From Bacteroidia bacterium (GTDB taxonomy: Bacteria; Bacteroidota; Bacteroidia; Flavobacteriales; Flavobacteriaceae): a stretch of DNA of 64,000 nt. The stretch covers positions 62,001-126,000 of the forward strand of contig JAUIMB010000009.1 in assembly GCA_030432635.1 (NCBI GenBank), in the 5' to 3' direction. Within the stretch, counting starts at the first letter, position 1. Every line of letters begins with the position of its first letter. Below the pieces are notes generated by a model. It made no database searches. It was not told the DNA's origin and worked only from the letters and a program-made list of their open reading frames with translations. This document shows positions 45,463 through 54,343 of the stretch, in pieces. A program made the position numbers and the translations under genes.

Positions 45463-45945
45463 TTAAACACTTTCGCCTAACCAAGCTTTCATCATCCAAA
45501 CCGTTTTTTCCTGTCCAGTGATAAAATCACTCATCATCGCAATGGTACCTTCATCATTGGCATCAGAGGCATTTTCTAAAACGGATCGTTCAATTTTTAA
45601 GAGTTCGGTCAAGGAATCTACAATCAATTGTACAGCCTTTTCGTCTTTAGAAACATTCTTTCCCACCGGAACTTTTGAAGCATTGGAATACTCATCGAAG
45701 GTATGCATAGGTGTTTTTCCCAAGGTTAAAATACGTTCAGCGATTTCATCTACCCTTACATTGGCTTCAGTATATAATTCTTCAAACTTGATATGAAGAT
45801 CAAAAAATTGTTTCCCTTTGATATTCCAGTGTATCCCTCTTAAGTTTTGATAGTAGGTTTGAAAATTTGCCAATAATTGATTCAATTCATGTGCAATGGC
45901 CTGAGTTTTCCCTTTATCTAACCCTATACTGTTTAATGTTGTCAT
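45463..45945 (-). CDS. dps: Dps ferritin-like DNA-protection protein
   Basis: 160 residues. The ferroxidase site between subunits is complete: H39 in 'GIHWNIKG', H51 in 'FFDLHIKF', D66 and E70 in 'VDEIAERI'. Dps forms dodecamers that oxidise iron with H2O2 and store it, shielding DNA. The gene is divergent from oxyR, with an AT-rich 102-base region between, which fits peroxide control. Confidence 0.94.
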   Translation of the reverse strand: MTTLNSIGLDKGKTQAIAHELNQLLANFQTYYQNLRGIHWNIKGKQFFDLHIKFEELYTEANVRVDEIAERILTLGKTPMHTFDEYSNASKVPVGKNVSKDEKAVQLIVDSLTELLKIERSVLENASDANDEGTIAMMSDFITGQEKTVWMMKAWLGESV

Positions 45946-45966
45946 AATCTATTGTTTTTAGTTATT

Positions 45967-45974
45967 CAAATTTA
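45967..45974 (-). promoter_or_regulatory. -7 element of the dps promoter
   Basis: TAAATTTG on the minus strand (45974-45967) is a full TAnnTTTG match, 21 bases before the dps ATG. No TTG stands at the -33 position, which fits a promoter that needs an activator. Confidence 0.5.
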
Positions 45975-45997
45975 ATTTATAATTTATTTTATTTATT

Positions 45998-46031
45998 ATA
46001 GTTTTTATAAATAGTTTTTATATTTTTATAG
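45998..46031. promoter_or_regulatory. Candidate OxyR-binding region
   Basis: Three ATAG elements (45998-46001, 46011-46014, 46028-46031), two of them inside the direct repeat ATAGTTTTTATA, lie between dps and oxyR. ATAG/CTAT blocks are the core of known OxyR sites. The spacing is not canonical, so the assignment rests on position. Confidence 0.4.
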
Positions 46032-46047
46032 CCTAAATTTATACAAC

Positions 46048-46986
46048 ATGACCATTACACAATTACACTACGTGTTGGCCATTGCCGAACATAAGAACTT
46101 TACAAAAGCTGCTGAAAAGTGTTTTGTCACGCAGCCTACATTGAGTACACAGATTCAAAAACTGGAAGATGAATTGGATGTTCAGATTTTTGATCGAAGT
46201 AAAAAACCTATAGAACTTACTGATGTTGGCCGAAAGATTGTTCAGCAGGCCAAAAATATAGTTGATGAGTCTGATCGTATCCAAGACATTGTCGATCAGC
46301 AAAAGGGCTTTGTTGGTGGTGAATTTCGAATCGGAATTATCCCAACGATCATGCCAACCTTGCTTCCAATGTTCTTGAAGAACTTTATCAAAAAGTATCC
46401 CAAGGTAAAACTTAAAATAGAAGAGCATACCACAGAGGAAATCATTACAAGAATTAATGATGGCCATTTAGATGCAGCCATAGCTGCCACGCCTTTGGAA
46501 CACGATAACATAAAAGAACGCGTGCTTTATTACGAACCTTTTGTAGCCTATGTCCCAAGTGATCATAGATTGAGGGATAAGCAAAAAATTGATATTGCCG
46601 ATTTAGACATTGATGATATGTTACTTTTGGAAGACGGACACTGTTTTAGAGATGGTGTGATCAATCTTTGTAAAGCCTTTAAAACCCATGAAGATGATCA
46701 ATTTCAATTGGAAAGTGGCAGCATTGAAACCCTGATAAAGTTGTCAAATGAAGGCTTGGGCATGACTCTGTTACCGTATTTAAACACTATGGATCTCAAT
46801 GAACGTATGACCAATAACCTTCGTCATTTCAATGCGCCTTCACCTGCAAGGGAAGTGAGCATTATTTATCACAAAAACGAACTGAAAATGCAAATCATAG
46901 ATGCTTTGCACAAGGTAATTTCTGGGATTATCAGAGGTGCCATCGCCTTTCAAGATGTAGAGATTATAAGTCCGGTTTCGAAATAA
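46048..46986 (+). CDS. oxyR: Hydrogen-peroxide sensor OxyR (LysR family)
   Basis: 312 residues. An N-terminal LysR helix-turn-helix ('NFTKAAEKCFVTQPTLSTQI') and a substrate-binding-like regulatory domain with the redox cysteines C199 and C208 in 'DGHCFRDGVINLC', at the same numbers as in E. coli OxyR. H2O2 joins these cysteines and turns the protein into an activator of peroxide-defence genes. Its divergent neighbour dps is a classic target. Confidence 0.94.
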   Translation: MTITQLHYVLAIAEHKNFTKAAEKCFVTQPTLSTQIQKLEDELDVQIFDRSKKPIELTDVGRKIVQQAKNIVDESDRIQDIVDQQKGFVGGEFRIGIIPTIMPTLLPMFLKNFIKKYPKVKLKIEEHTTEEIITRINDGHLDAAIAATPLEHDNIKERVLYYEPFVAYVPSDHRLRDKQKIDIADLDIDDMLLLEDGHCFRDGVINLCKAFKTHEDDQFQLESGSIETLIKLSNEGLGMTLLPYLNTMDLNERMTNNLRHFNAPSPAREVSIIYHKNELKMQIIDALHKVISGIIRGAIAFQDVEIISPVSK

Positions 46987-47006
46987 AAAAACTTAAGTCT
47001 TTCCAT

Positions 47007-47037
47007 AAAAAAAGCGACCCGTAAGTCGCTTTTTTTT
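47007..47037. terminator. Terminator between oxyR and the small conserved gene
   Basis: A long stem, A-run plus AGCGAC pairing with GTCGCT plus T-run, with loop CCGTAA (47019-47024). It has A- and T-runs on both sides and overlaps the stop codon of the converging small gene, so it can act both ways. Confidence 0.8.
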
Positions 47038-47233
47038 ATTCTTCTATTAATATTAAACATTGATTGAGATCTGGATTCTGCAAGATCAAGGATTTGATAT
47101 AAATCTTTAGCTCTTCAATTTCGTAAGGTAATAAGCGTTGAAGTGCTTTTTGTAATTCCTTGCAGAACAAGTTAGCATCGAAACTAACTTTATTAAGTAC
47201 CGTTTTAGTGTACTCAAACATTGCTCTTGCCAT
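47036..47233 (-). CDS. Small conserved Flavobacteriaceae protein
   Basis: 65 residues, mostly helical, no signal peptide or membrane helix. Core: 'MFEYTKTVLNKVSFDANLFC', 'KELQKALQRLLPYEIEELKI' and a hydrophobic end 'NQCLILIEE'. I recall close homologues of the same size in many Flavobacteriaceae, which supports it as a real gene although its function is unknown. It stands alone between oxyR and a 171-base spacer. Confidence 0.7.
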   Translation of the reverse strand: MARAMFEYTKTVLNKVSFDANLFCKELQKALQRLLPYEIEELKIYIKSLILQNPDLNQCLILIEE

Positions 47234-47404
47234 TTTTAGTTTGGGTTTTAGGTTAAGTAGAATTGTTCTATAGGCTGTAAATTTTGTTTGTTAAATATAG
47301 AAAAAAAAATGACTCGAAATATTTTCATAAAAAAATTTAACAGCCAAATATTTGTTAAACAATACACAAACCATTAAAAACCAATACGTTAACCAACCAT
47401 CAAC

Positions 47405-49687
47405 CTAGCGTTTTACGATTTCTATGGTTTTATTTCCAGAAACAGAAAACACCTTCAAAATATAAAACCCAGACTCTAAAGCAGTTAAGTCTAATTTATA
47501 ATACTCATCTTCGAAATTTGATGATAAAACTTCTCGACCATTAACGTCATAAACGATTGCTTTGTCAAGGACAGTTGCACTTTCAATGGTCAAATTATGA
47601 TTTACGGGATTTGGGAACACGCTTACATCTAGAATGTTAAACTCATTTGTGCTCAACCCATCAGATACTAGCGTCGTATAGGTATTTGTAATTACTGGCG
47701 CATTAAAATCGAAATAAATTTCAGCATTATTGTTAAACGTTTCACCAAGCTCTAAGCTTTCCAATGTTTTAATCTTATATGTGAGATAGCCATCATTATT
47801 TGCATCATCAAAAGGAAGCTGGATGTTTTCAAAAATAAACTCTACGTCATTGTCAGGATTGATTCTTGTGTAGAAATCATGACTTCCGTTTAAAGGAATC
47901 AACGTACTGATATCAAATTTAGTAATATCAATAGGATTGTTGACAACTATATTGGTCGCATTAGCTGTTCCTAAGTTTTCAAAACGTATCAAATAGTGAA
48001 CATAGTCACCAACGCGTTCAGGTAAAATAGATTCACCTTCTAAACATCTGATATCATTTGGATCGAATGAGTTGACCACGACATGTTTAAAACCAAAATC
48101 ATTATTGTTAGGTGTTTCATCATCAACAACTGGAGATATGGTGACTTCATAATTCAAAGCGTCACCCAAGATCAAAGGAAAGTCAGGATCTGTTGATGTA
48201 TTCAGGTTAAATGTTACGATAATCTCACGCTCTTCAAATGGCATTAAATCAATAAAATCCCATGATAAAACATCATTTACATTAGTAGTTTCAGATGGAT
48301 TAGAACCTAGGTATTGCATATAATCACTATCGGGACTGTAATCAAAGGTAACCTCACCTGATAAAGTGACACTTCCAACATTCCTGTAAACAATTTTATA
48401 AGTCACCTCAAACCCTGGAATTGCAAATTCTAAAGGAATAAAAAGAACCTCCAAATCATTGTAAACACCATCAGGAGTGATACAAAAATCTTGATTATAA
48501 GGACTTTCATCCGAAGAAAAATCAACCGAAATAGTAGTTGGAGATATGCTATAATAATTTGGGCTTACAAGCTCTGGAATTAATGTATAGCTTCCCTCTT
48601 GAAGAGAAACATTATAATTACCAGATGAATCAGCCATAAAACTTGTATTGTTAATGCCGTCAGATATATTAAACTTTAAGTTGGGATATATGTCATCATT
48701 ATCATCACAACCATCTAAATCTGTATCCACTTTATTTTGACCTTCAACGACATAGTTTCCACCTCCTGGTCCAAATGAACAATACGTATTCACCACACAG
48801 TCATAACCGAAACCATCAATTATATCTTGAATAGTTTCCATTTCATCTCCATCAACACAAATAAATTGTAGAGACGAACAGTCTTCGATATTAATATCCT
48901 CAATAGATCCGTTTTTTAGATTTAAAGATTGTAGATCGATGGAAGATTGTAAATTCAAGGTTATTAAATTGTGATTCTGACTTGCATCGAGATTAGATAT
49001 AAACTCATTATAACTTAGATCTAGATATGATAGATTTATGAGTCCGCTTAAATCTATATTCATCAAATGATAGCTATTGTTTAGGTCTAAATGTTCTAAA
49101 CTATTTAGACCATCCAAATCTATACTTTGTATATCTGAGTGAGGAATTTCTACAAATTCTAAACTAGTCAAATCACTCAAATCTAATCCAGTTAAATCAT
49201 ACATGCCTAAAAGCATTAGAGTTTCCAAATTAATAAGACCACCTAAATCTAAAGTTGAAATTTCCAAATGAGAACCAACTAGTGTACTTAAATTTGTAAA
49301 GCCAGTGAGATTTAATTGATTCGTCGGAAAACTACCACCACCTAATTCTAGAAAATTAAGATTTGTAGTTGGTACTGCGTCTAAAGATTCATAATTCGGG
49401 CTATATACAATAAGACGCTCAAGATTAATAAAGTATTCTAGACCCTCAAACTCTGCAGCAGTATTAGTTATCAATACTAAGCTGGTTATGTTTTCCGCTT
49501 CTGTAATTTGAATTTCACCATCATCATTTGTGTCAGCATCTGAATCAGCAACTCCATCGCCATCAGAATCTACACATTGCTCGTTTACTAATTCATATTT
49601 TAACGATATATCAGGAAAATCAATAATTTGAGAATTGCAAATTAACGTAATAAATAAACACAAAAAAGAAAGTAGAAATGATCTCAT
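47405..49687 (-). CDS. T9SS-secreted leucine-rich-repeat protein
   Basis: 760 residues. Signal peptide, then a calcium-site-like stretch 'DSDGDGVADSDADTNDDGEI', a leucine-rich block (about 60-285) of repeats of about 20-25 residues ('LINLETL', 'LTSLEFV', 'LNSLEHLDL', 'LINLSYLDL'), another Asp-rich spacer ('DTDLDGCDDNDD'), a DUF7619-like beta-domain and a C-terminal T9SS type A sorting domain ('VSVFPNPVNHNLTI' to 'KTIEIVKR'). It is exported by the type IX system and probably attached to the cell surface, where leucine-rich repeats bind proteins or glycans. Single-gene unit after a strong terminator. Confidence 0.85.
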   Translation of the reverse strand: MRSFLLSFLCLFITLICNSQIIDFPDISLKYELVNEQCVDSDGDGVADSDADTNDDGEIQITEAENITSLVLITNTAAEFEGLEYFINLERLIVYSPNYESLDAVPTTNLNFLELGGGSFPTNQLNLTGFTNLSTLVGSHLEISTLDLGGLINLETLMLLGMYDLTGLDLSDLTSLEFVEIPHSDIQSIDLDGLNSLEHLDLNNSYHLMNIDLSGLINLSYLDLSYNEFISNLDASQNHNLITLNLQSSIDLQSLNLKNGSIEDINIEDCSSLQFICVDGDEMETIQDIIDGFGYDCVVNTYCSFGPGGGNYVVEGQNKVDTDLDGCDDNDDIYPNLKFNISDGINNTSFMADSSGNYNVSLQEGSYTLIPELVSPNYYSISPTTISVDFSSDESPYNQDFCITPDGVYNDLEVLFIPLEFAIPGFEVTYKIVYRNVGSVTLSGEVTFDYSPDSDYMQYLGSNPSETTNVNDVLSWDFIDLMPFEEREIIVTFNLNTSTDPDFPLILGDALNYEVTISPVVDDETPNNNDFGFKHVVVNSFDPNDIRCLEGESILPERVGDYVHYLIRFENLGTANATNIVVNNPIDITKFDISTLIPLNGSHDFYTRINPDNDVEFIFENIQLPFDDANNDGYLTYKIKTLESLELGETFNNNAEIYFDFNAPVITNTYTTLVSDGLSTNEFNILDVSVFPNPVNHNLTIESATVLDKAIVYDVNGREVLSSNFEDEYYKLDLTALESGFYILKVFSVSGNKTIEIVKR

Positions 49688-49727
49688 AGCGGTATTTGGT
49701 TGATTACTTATATCTTAAAGATACTTA

Positions 49728-49770
49728 AACTATAAAAAGGTTGCGTTAAAAACACAACCTTTTTATAGTT
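49728..49770 (-). terminator. Terminator of the AIM24-like gene
   Basis: A perfect 16-base stem: AACTATAAAAAGGTTG (49728-49743) pairs with CAACCTTTTTATAGTT (49755-49770) around an 11-base loop. It lies 15 bases after the AIM24-like stop and separates it from the leucine-rich gene. Confidence 0.8.
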
Positions 49771-49785
49771 TTTTTCGACGGTTAC

Positions 49786-50610
49786 TTAAAAACGATTATC
49801 ACCATCGAGCAAATCGCCAAGTCCGCCAAGAATACTGCCCTCGCCTTTACTATTTCCTCCACGAGGTAAAGAAGACACAATACGTCCAGCTAATCGACTA
49901 AAAGGTAAAGATTGTACATAAACAATACCTGGACCTTGTAATTTGGCAAAGAACAGGCCTTCTCCTCCAAACACCGTGTTTTTAATGCCACCTACAAACT
50001 CGATATCATAATCAATATCTTGGGTAAAGCCAATAATGCATCCTGTGTCAACTTTCAAGGTCTCTCCTGCTTGCAGTACTTTTCGCGCCATGGTGCCTCC
50101 AGCATGAACAAAAGCCATACCATCACCTTCTAACTTTTGCATGATAAAGCCTTCTCCACCGAAAAGTCCTCGCCCTAATTTTTTGGAAAACTCTATGCCA
50201 ACGCTTACACCCTTAGCTGCACAAAGGAAGGCGTCTTTTTGACAAATGAATTTCCCATTGTATTCCATTAGGTCTATTGGGATGATTTTACCTGGATATG
50301 GTGATGCGAAAGAGACGTTACGCTTTCCTGAGAGATCGTTGTAAAAAGCCGTCATAAATAAACTTTCTCCCGTAAGAATTCGTTTTCCTGCACCTAAAAT
50401 TTTACCCAAAAAGCCTTTATCTTTTTGTGATCCATCACCAAAAATGGTATCCATTTTAATTCCTTCATCCATCATCATAAAGCTTCCCGATTCGGCAATC
50501 ACAGCTTCTTGAGGATCTAGTTCTATCTCTACGTATTGCATCTCTTCACCATAAATACGGTAATCGATTTCATGTGCATTTCTATCGTTATAATCTGGTA
50601 GTTTTTCCAT
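49786..50610 (-). CDS. AIM24 / TIGR00266 family protein
   Basis: 274 residues of the AIM24 jelly-roll type: 'EIDYRIYGEEMQYVEIELDP', 'GSFMMMDEGIKMDT', 'VGIEFSKKLGRGLFGGEGF' and the Gly-rich end 'GGNSKGEGSILGGLGDLL'. No signal peptide or membrane helix. The bacterial family is widespread and of unknown function; some mitochondrial members affect membrane organisation. Its frame is complete and it forms a single-gene unit. Confidence 0.85.
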   Translation of the reverse strand: MEKLPDYNDRNAHEIDYRIYGEEMQYVEIELDPQEAVIAESGSFMMMDEGIKMDTIFGDGSQKDKGFLGKILGAGKRILTGESLFMTAFYNDLSGKRNVSFASPYPGKIIPIDLMEYNGKFICQKDAFLCAAKGVSVGIEFSKKLGRGLFGGEGFIMQKLEGDGMAFVHAGGTMARKVLQAGETLKVDTGCIIGFTQDIDYDIEFVGGIKNTVFGGEGLFFAKLQGPGIVYVQSLPFSRLAGRIVSSLPRGGNSKGEGSILGGLGDLLDGDNRF

Positions 50611-50741
50611 AGTTGAACGTTTTTATTGTTTTTAGATTGATTCAGTTATAGGTTGTATCATCATTGGTTTTGTTACAGCTAGTGCGCAATGTTCTTAAGA
50701 AATTCAAAAATCGCCACGCACTGCTCTCTGCGAAACAAAAT

Positions 50742-51197
50742 CTAAGATTTTAGTTTTACTGTCCACTCAAAATTGAAATCAGAGACTAGTATACCTTCGG
50801 CGTTTGTCCCTTTGGCATTTAGCCAGACGGTCTGTCCTTCTCCCGTCTCAATAGTTTTATTTATAGCATCATCAATGAGAGCGCCTTGATCACATGAAAA
50901 TGTAATGCGTCCTGTCGCTTTTTTCGTAAAAGTCGCATTATTGGAAGCGACCAACATCGATATTTGTTTACCACTAGACCAAATTTTCGACATGACCAAT
51001 GCTCCAGTGGTCAACTCTGCTGCCATACCTTGCACAGCCCAAAACATGGATTTAAATGGATTTTGGTTGATCCATCTATGCTTTACGGTCACTTTACAAT
51101 GGTTATTAGACAAAGACTTGGTTCTCACACCACAAAAATAAGCTGATGGTAATTTGAACAATAAGAAGGTATTGATTTTTCTAGGAGAAATGGCCAT
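50742..51197 (-). CDS. DUF4442 hotdog-fold thioesterase-like protein
   Basis: 151 residues. DUF4442 core: 'LPSAYFCGVRTKSLSNNHCK', 'VTVKHRWINQNPFKSMFWAV', 'GMAAELTTGALVMSKI'. The long helix after 'FWAVQ' is the central helix of a hotdog fold, the fold of acyl-CoA thioesterases. Substrate and activity are not predictable. It is divergent from the DUF4870 gene, with a dyad sequence between them. Confidence 0.78.
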   Translation of the reverse strand: MAISPRKINTFLLFKLPSAYFCGVRTKSLSNNHCKVTVKHRWINQNPFKSMFWAVQGMAAELTTGALVMSKIWSSGKQISMLVASNNATFTKKATGRITFSCDQGALIDDAINKTIETGEGQTVWLNAKGTNAEGILVSDFNFEWTVKLKS

Positions 51198-51221
51198 TAT
51201 TTGTAGTATGTTTCAGCTAAA

Positions 51222-51248
51222 ATATTGAAAATTATCGATAATTCAATA
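51222..51248. promoter_or_regulatory. Operator-like dyad between DUF4442 and DUF4870 genes
   Basis: The perfect palindrome AATTATCGATAATT (51230-51243) is extended by imperfect arms ATATTG/CAATAT, giving a dyad of about 27 bases. Its centre lies 40 bases before the DUF4442 start and 107 before the DUF4870 start. The regulator is unknown. Confidence 0.35.
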
Positions 51249-51305
51249 TGTTAATATTATGTTAATTTTTAGTACTATGCGTAACATAATACCTTTTTTT
51301 GGACA

Positions 51306-51313
51306 TATATTTG
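51306..51313 (+). promoter_or_regulatory. -7 element of the DUF4870 gene
   Basis: TATATTTG matches TAnnTTTG 30 bases before the ATG. A clear -33 TTG at the right distance is absent. Confidence 0.45.
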
Positions 51314-51342
51314 CATAAGAAATTACTATATGTTTTGAAATC

Positions 51343-51789
51343 ATGGCAAACAATCATCAAAAAAACATCGCAACCTTTATTCATTTATCAACCTTTAGCA
51401 GGTTTATCATTCCGCTTGGGAATTACATTGGACCTATTGCATTATGGATGATCAATAAGGACAAATCTGATTTTATTGACGCACATGGTAAGCAAGCCAT
51501 TAACTTTCAGATTAGTATTTTACTGTATACCATTATCATTGGAACATTGACCATTCCGTTTTTCATCTTTAAGTTGTTCAACGGTATTGACTTTATCGAT
51601 TTTCATGGGTTTCATGACTTCCATATCGACATAGGTGAACCTTCGCCTCTATTATATATCTCTGGCGGATTAGGGTTTCTAGCGGTTATTGCATTTATTT
51701 TGGAATTGGTGCTAATCGTGATCGCTAGCTTAAAGGCAAGAGATGGTGAATTTTATGAATATCCACTCACCATCAATTTTTTAAAATAA
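51343..51789 (+). CDS. DUF4870 membrane protein
   Basis: 148 residues with three or four transmembrane helices. The DUF4870 signature is clear: 'TFIHLSTFSRFIIPLGNYIG', 'PIALWMINKDKSDFIDAHGK' and 'QAINFQISILLYTII'. A His/Asp-rich loop 'DFHGFHDFHIDIG' lies between the helices. The family (Tic20-like in part) is of unknown role in the inner membrane. It precedes the structured element and padR-pspC on the same strand. Confidence 0.85.
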   Translation: MANNHQKNIATFIHLSTFSRFIIPLGNYIGPIALWMINKDKSDFIDAHGKQAINFQISILLYTIIIGTLTIPFFIFKLFNGIDFIDFHGFHDFHIDIGEPSPLLYISGGLGFLAVIAFILELVLIVIASLKARDGEFYEYPLTINFLK

Positions 51790-51830
51790 CAATCGACCAT
51801 TACAACCATGCATCTATTTTACAAACATAT

Positions 51831-51954
51831 ACGCGTTAGGGATTGCAACGATAGCTTTTGGCGAGGTGCGCATCGAGCCAAAACTTTAAGTGGAAAGCCC
51901 GACCCGTTTCCTGCAAGGTTTCGAAAACCTTGTAGGCATTAAGGGTAACGCCAA
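51831..51954 (+). ncRNA. Structured intergenic element, Flavo-1-like candidate
   Basis: Three paired regions are visible: TTTTGGC (51856-51862) with GCCAAAA (51877-51883); CCTGCAAGGTTT (51910-51921) with AAACCTTGTAGG (51925-51936); ACCC (51902-51905) with GGGT (51943-51946) around the second. Conserved-looking single-stranded blocks are 'GCGTTAGGGAT' and 'GGAAAGCCCGACCC'. These blocks match my memory of the Flavo-1 RNA motif, a repeated intergenic element of Flavobacteriia with unknown function. Name tentative. Confidence 0.5.
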
Positions 51955-51961
51955 AAAGAAA

Positions 51962-51994
<33 letters not shown>

Positions 51995-52064
51995 TCAATG
52001 CGCTTAAACCAAGACATTGGCGTATGAACCAAAAAACGAACAGTTTCACTTTAAAATCTCATTT

Positions 52065-52403
52065 ATGAAGATAGAAAACACAAAAGCTCAAATGCGAAAA
52101 GGCGTGTTGGAGTACTGTATTTTATCAGTGCTTAAGGATGATGACGCTTACGTGGCAGAAATCCTCGACACCCTTAAAGACGCAAAATTGCTAGTCGTAG
52201 AAGGAACTATATATCCGCTACTCACAAGACTCAAAAATGCTGGATTGCTCAATTACCGTTGGGAAGAATCCACCTCAGGACCACCACGAAAGTATTATGG
52301 TCTTACCGAAACCGGACAGTTGTTCCTTAAGGAATTGACAACCACCTGGAACGAATTACAAAACGCAGTTAACATAGTAACAAGACAAAAAAACACGAAA
52401 TAA
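52065..52403 (+). CDS. PadR family transcriptional regulator
   Basis: 112 residues from ATG at 52065; the open frame to a TTG at 52017 is ignored because 'MKIENTKAQMRKGVLEYCIL' is the family's normal start. Winged helix: 'LSVLKDDDAYVAEILDTL', 'LVVEGTIYPLLTRLKNAGLL', wing 'TSGPPRKYYGLTETGQ'. PadR proteins repress genes until a signal is bound and usually regulate their own operon. The stop overlaps the start of the pspC gene by one base (TAATG). Confidence 0.88.
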   Translation: MKIENTKAQMRKGVLEYCILSVLKDDDAYVAEILDTLKDAKLLVVEGTIYPLLTRLKNAGLLNYRWEESTSGPPRKYYGLTETGQLFLKELTTTWNELQNAVNIVTRQKNTK

Positions 52404-54220
52404 TGAATAAAACAGTCAACATAAATTTAGCAGGTATATTCTTTCATATTGATGAAGATGCATACTTAAAATTACAACGCTATCTTGAGGCTATAAAACG
52501 TTCATTTACAGACTCTCAAGGTCGTTCGGAAATCATCGCTGATATCGAAGCTCGTATTGCAGAGCTCTTTAGTGAGCGCATTCAAAATGAAAGACAGGTC
52601 ATCGGTAACAAAGAAGTCGATGAAGTCATTACCATTATGGGACAACCTGAAGATTATTTGGTCGATGATGAAATTTTTGAAGATGAACCAAAACGCTCGT
52701 ATTCGAGACGTTCTACCACTTCAAAAAAACTATATAGAGACACTGAAAACTCCTATGTTGGTGGTGTTTCGTCAGGATTGGCACACTACTTTGGCATCGA
52801 TGCTCTATGGATTCGTTTGATTTGGTTTCTGCTCATTTTTGGCGCTGGAACTGGTGTATTGCTCTATATTTTATTATGGATTTTTGTACCAGAAGCCACG
52901 ACAACTTCTGAAAAGTTGATGATGAAAGGAGAGCCTGTGAACATCTCCAACATTGAAAAAAAAATCAAGGACGGATTTGAAACGGTTTCGGAATCGGTGA
53001 CCGATGTGGCCAAAAATGTATCCGACACCATCTCTGACGCGACTAAAAACGTAGATTTTAGTAAACCAGGCAATAAGATCAAATCGTCATCAAAATCATT
53101 TTTTGATACCATTGGTGATATTATCATGTTCTTTTTTAAGGTCTTTGCCAAGTTTTTCGGACTTATCCTGATGATCGTTGGTGCAGTTACTATTATATCT
53201 TTGGTTGTAAGTCTATTTAGCCTTAATCTTTTGGATAATGTGCACCTTCCTGGTGTCAACTTTTTCAGCATTGCAGAAACCGCGAATGTTCCGCTATGGT
53301 TGATGTCGATTCTCGTATTTTTCCTTGTTGGAATTATTGCATTCTTTATATTCTATCTAGGATTGAAAATTCTAATCAATAACCTCAAGTCCATTGGTAA
53401 TGCCGCAAAATACACCTTATTGGGTCTGTGGTTGATCTCTTTGGTTTCTCTTATCATATTATCTGTAAAGTTCGGATTGAGTTTTAAAGAAGAAGGGACT
53501 TCTGTCAAAACAGAAAAATTAGCTAGTATTACAGCCAATGATACGATTCGTTTAAGAATGAACGATCATGAGCTATTCACACGAAATCGCTATTATAGAA
53601 ACTATGGTTTTGACACTGCGTATGACGACAATGACAATAAAATCCTGTATTCTAGAGGTATTCGACTTATTGTAAGATCGACCAAGGACAGTATTGGTAA
53701 AATACGTATTGAACGTAGTGCCAGAGGATCCGACTTTTTAGATGCCAAGGATCGTGCAGAGCTTATTCAATACCATTATGAACTTAAGGCTAATGAGCTG
53801 CTATTGGACAGCTATTTTACCCTTCCATTGGATGCCATCAGAAAAGGACAAAAATTGAAAGTAACGGTTTACCTTCCTGAAGGGTCTGTACTCTATGCCG
53901 ATGAAAACACCTATCACTATCACAGTAATGATTATTACTACAATGACATTCTTGAACACGACATGGAAGAACATTATTTAAAAATCATTAGTAGTGGTGT
54001 GGAATGTTTGGATTGCCCAGAGGATGAAAGCTTTAAAACCACGATTGAAATCGATGATGAAGCATCCAACATTCAGATTAATAATGAAGGTATTAAAGCC
54101 AAATCTAAAGATAGTAGTTTGCAAATTGATGAGGAAGGCCTGAAGGCAAAGTCAGAGGATATCAGAGTGAATATCGATGACAATGGTATAGAGATTACAA
54201 CTGAAGACAATGACAATTAA
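52403..54220 (+). CDS. PspC-domain envelope-stress protein
   Basis: 605 residues. A cytosolic N-terminus (about 1-100) of a HAAS-like type, then the PspC domain at about 112-170 ('SYVGGVSSGLAHYFGIDALW' followed by 'GVLLYILLWIFVPE'), a Ser/Lys-rich linker, four further hydrophobic segments (about 235-355) and a beta-rich periplasmic end with an acidic tail that repeats 'IDDEASNIQINNEGIKAKSK'-like units. PspC domains sense inner-membrane stress. Paired with padR; the downstream GIN-domain genes complete a stress-type cluster common in Bacteroidota. Confidence 0.82.
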   Translation: MNKTVNINLAGIFFHIDEDAYLKLQRYLEAIKRSFTDSQGRSEIIADIEARIAELFSERIQNERQVIGNKEVDEVITIMGQPEDYLVDDEIFEDEPKRSYSRRSTTSKKLYRDTENSYVGGVSSGLAHYFGIDALWIRLIWFLLIFGAGTGVLLYILLWIFVPEATTTSEKLMMKGEPVNISNIEKKIKDGFETVSESVTDVAKNVSDTISDATKNVDFSKPGNKIKSSSKSFFDTIGDIIMFFFKVFAKFFGLILMIVGAVTIISLVVSLFSLNLLDNVHLPGVNFFSIAETANVPLWLMSILVFFLVGIIAFFIFYLGLKILINNLKSIGNAAKYTLLGLWLISLVSLIILSVKFGLSFKEEGTSVKTEKLASITANDTIRLRMNDHELFTRNRYYRNYGFDTAYDDNDNKILYSRGIRLIVRSTKDSIGKIRIERSARGSDFLDAKDRAELIQYHYELKANELLLDSYFTLPLDAIRKGQKLKVTVYLPEGSVLYADENTYHYHSNDYYYNDILEHDMEEHYLKIISSGVECLDCPEDESFKTTIEIDDEASNIQINNEGIKAKSKDSSLQIDEEGLKAKSEDIRVNIDDNGIEITTEDNDN

Positions 54221-54343
54221 TCAATCGTGAAACAATTCAGCAGCGAAAATTAACGGTTCAGTTATTTAAATTACCACTAACCAACCATTTTTTAAATCTT
54301 TGAACCGTCGCTCTGAATCTTTCAGATCAATCACAATGAAATC

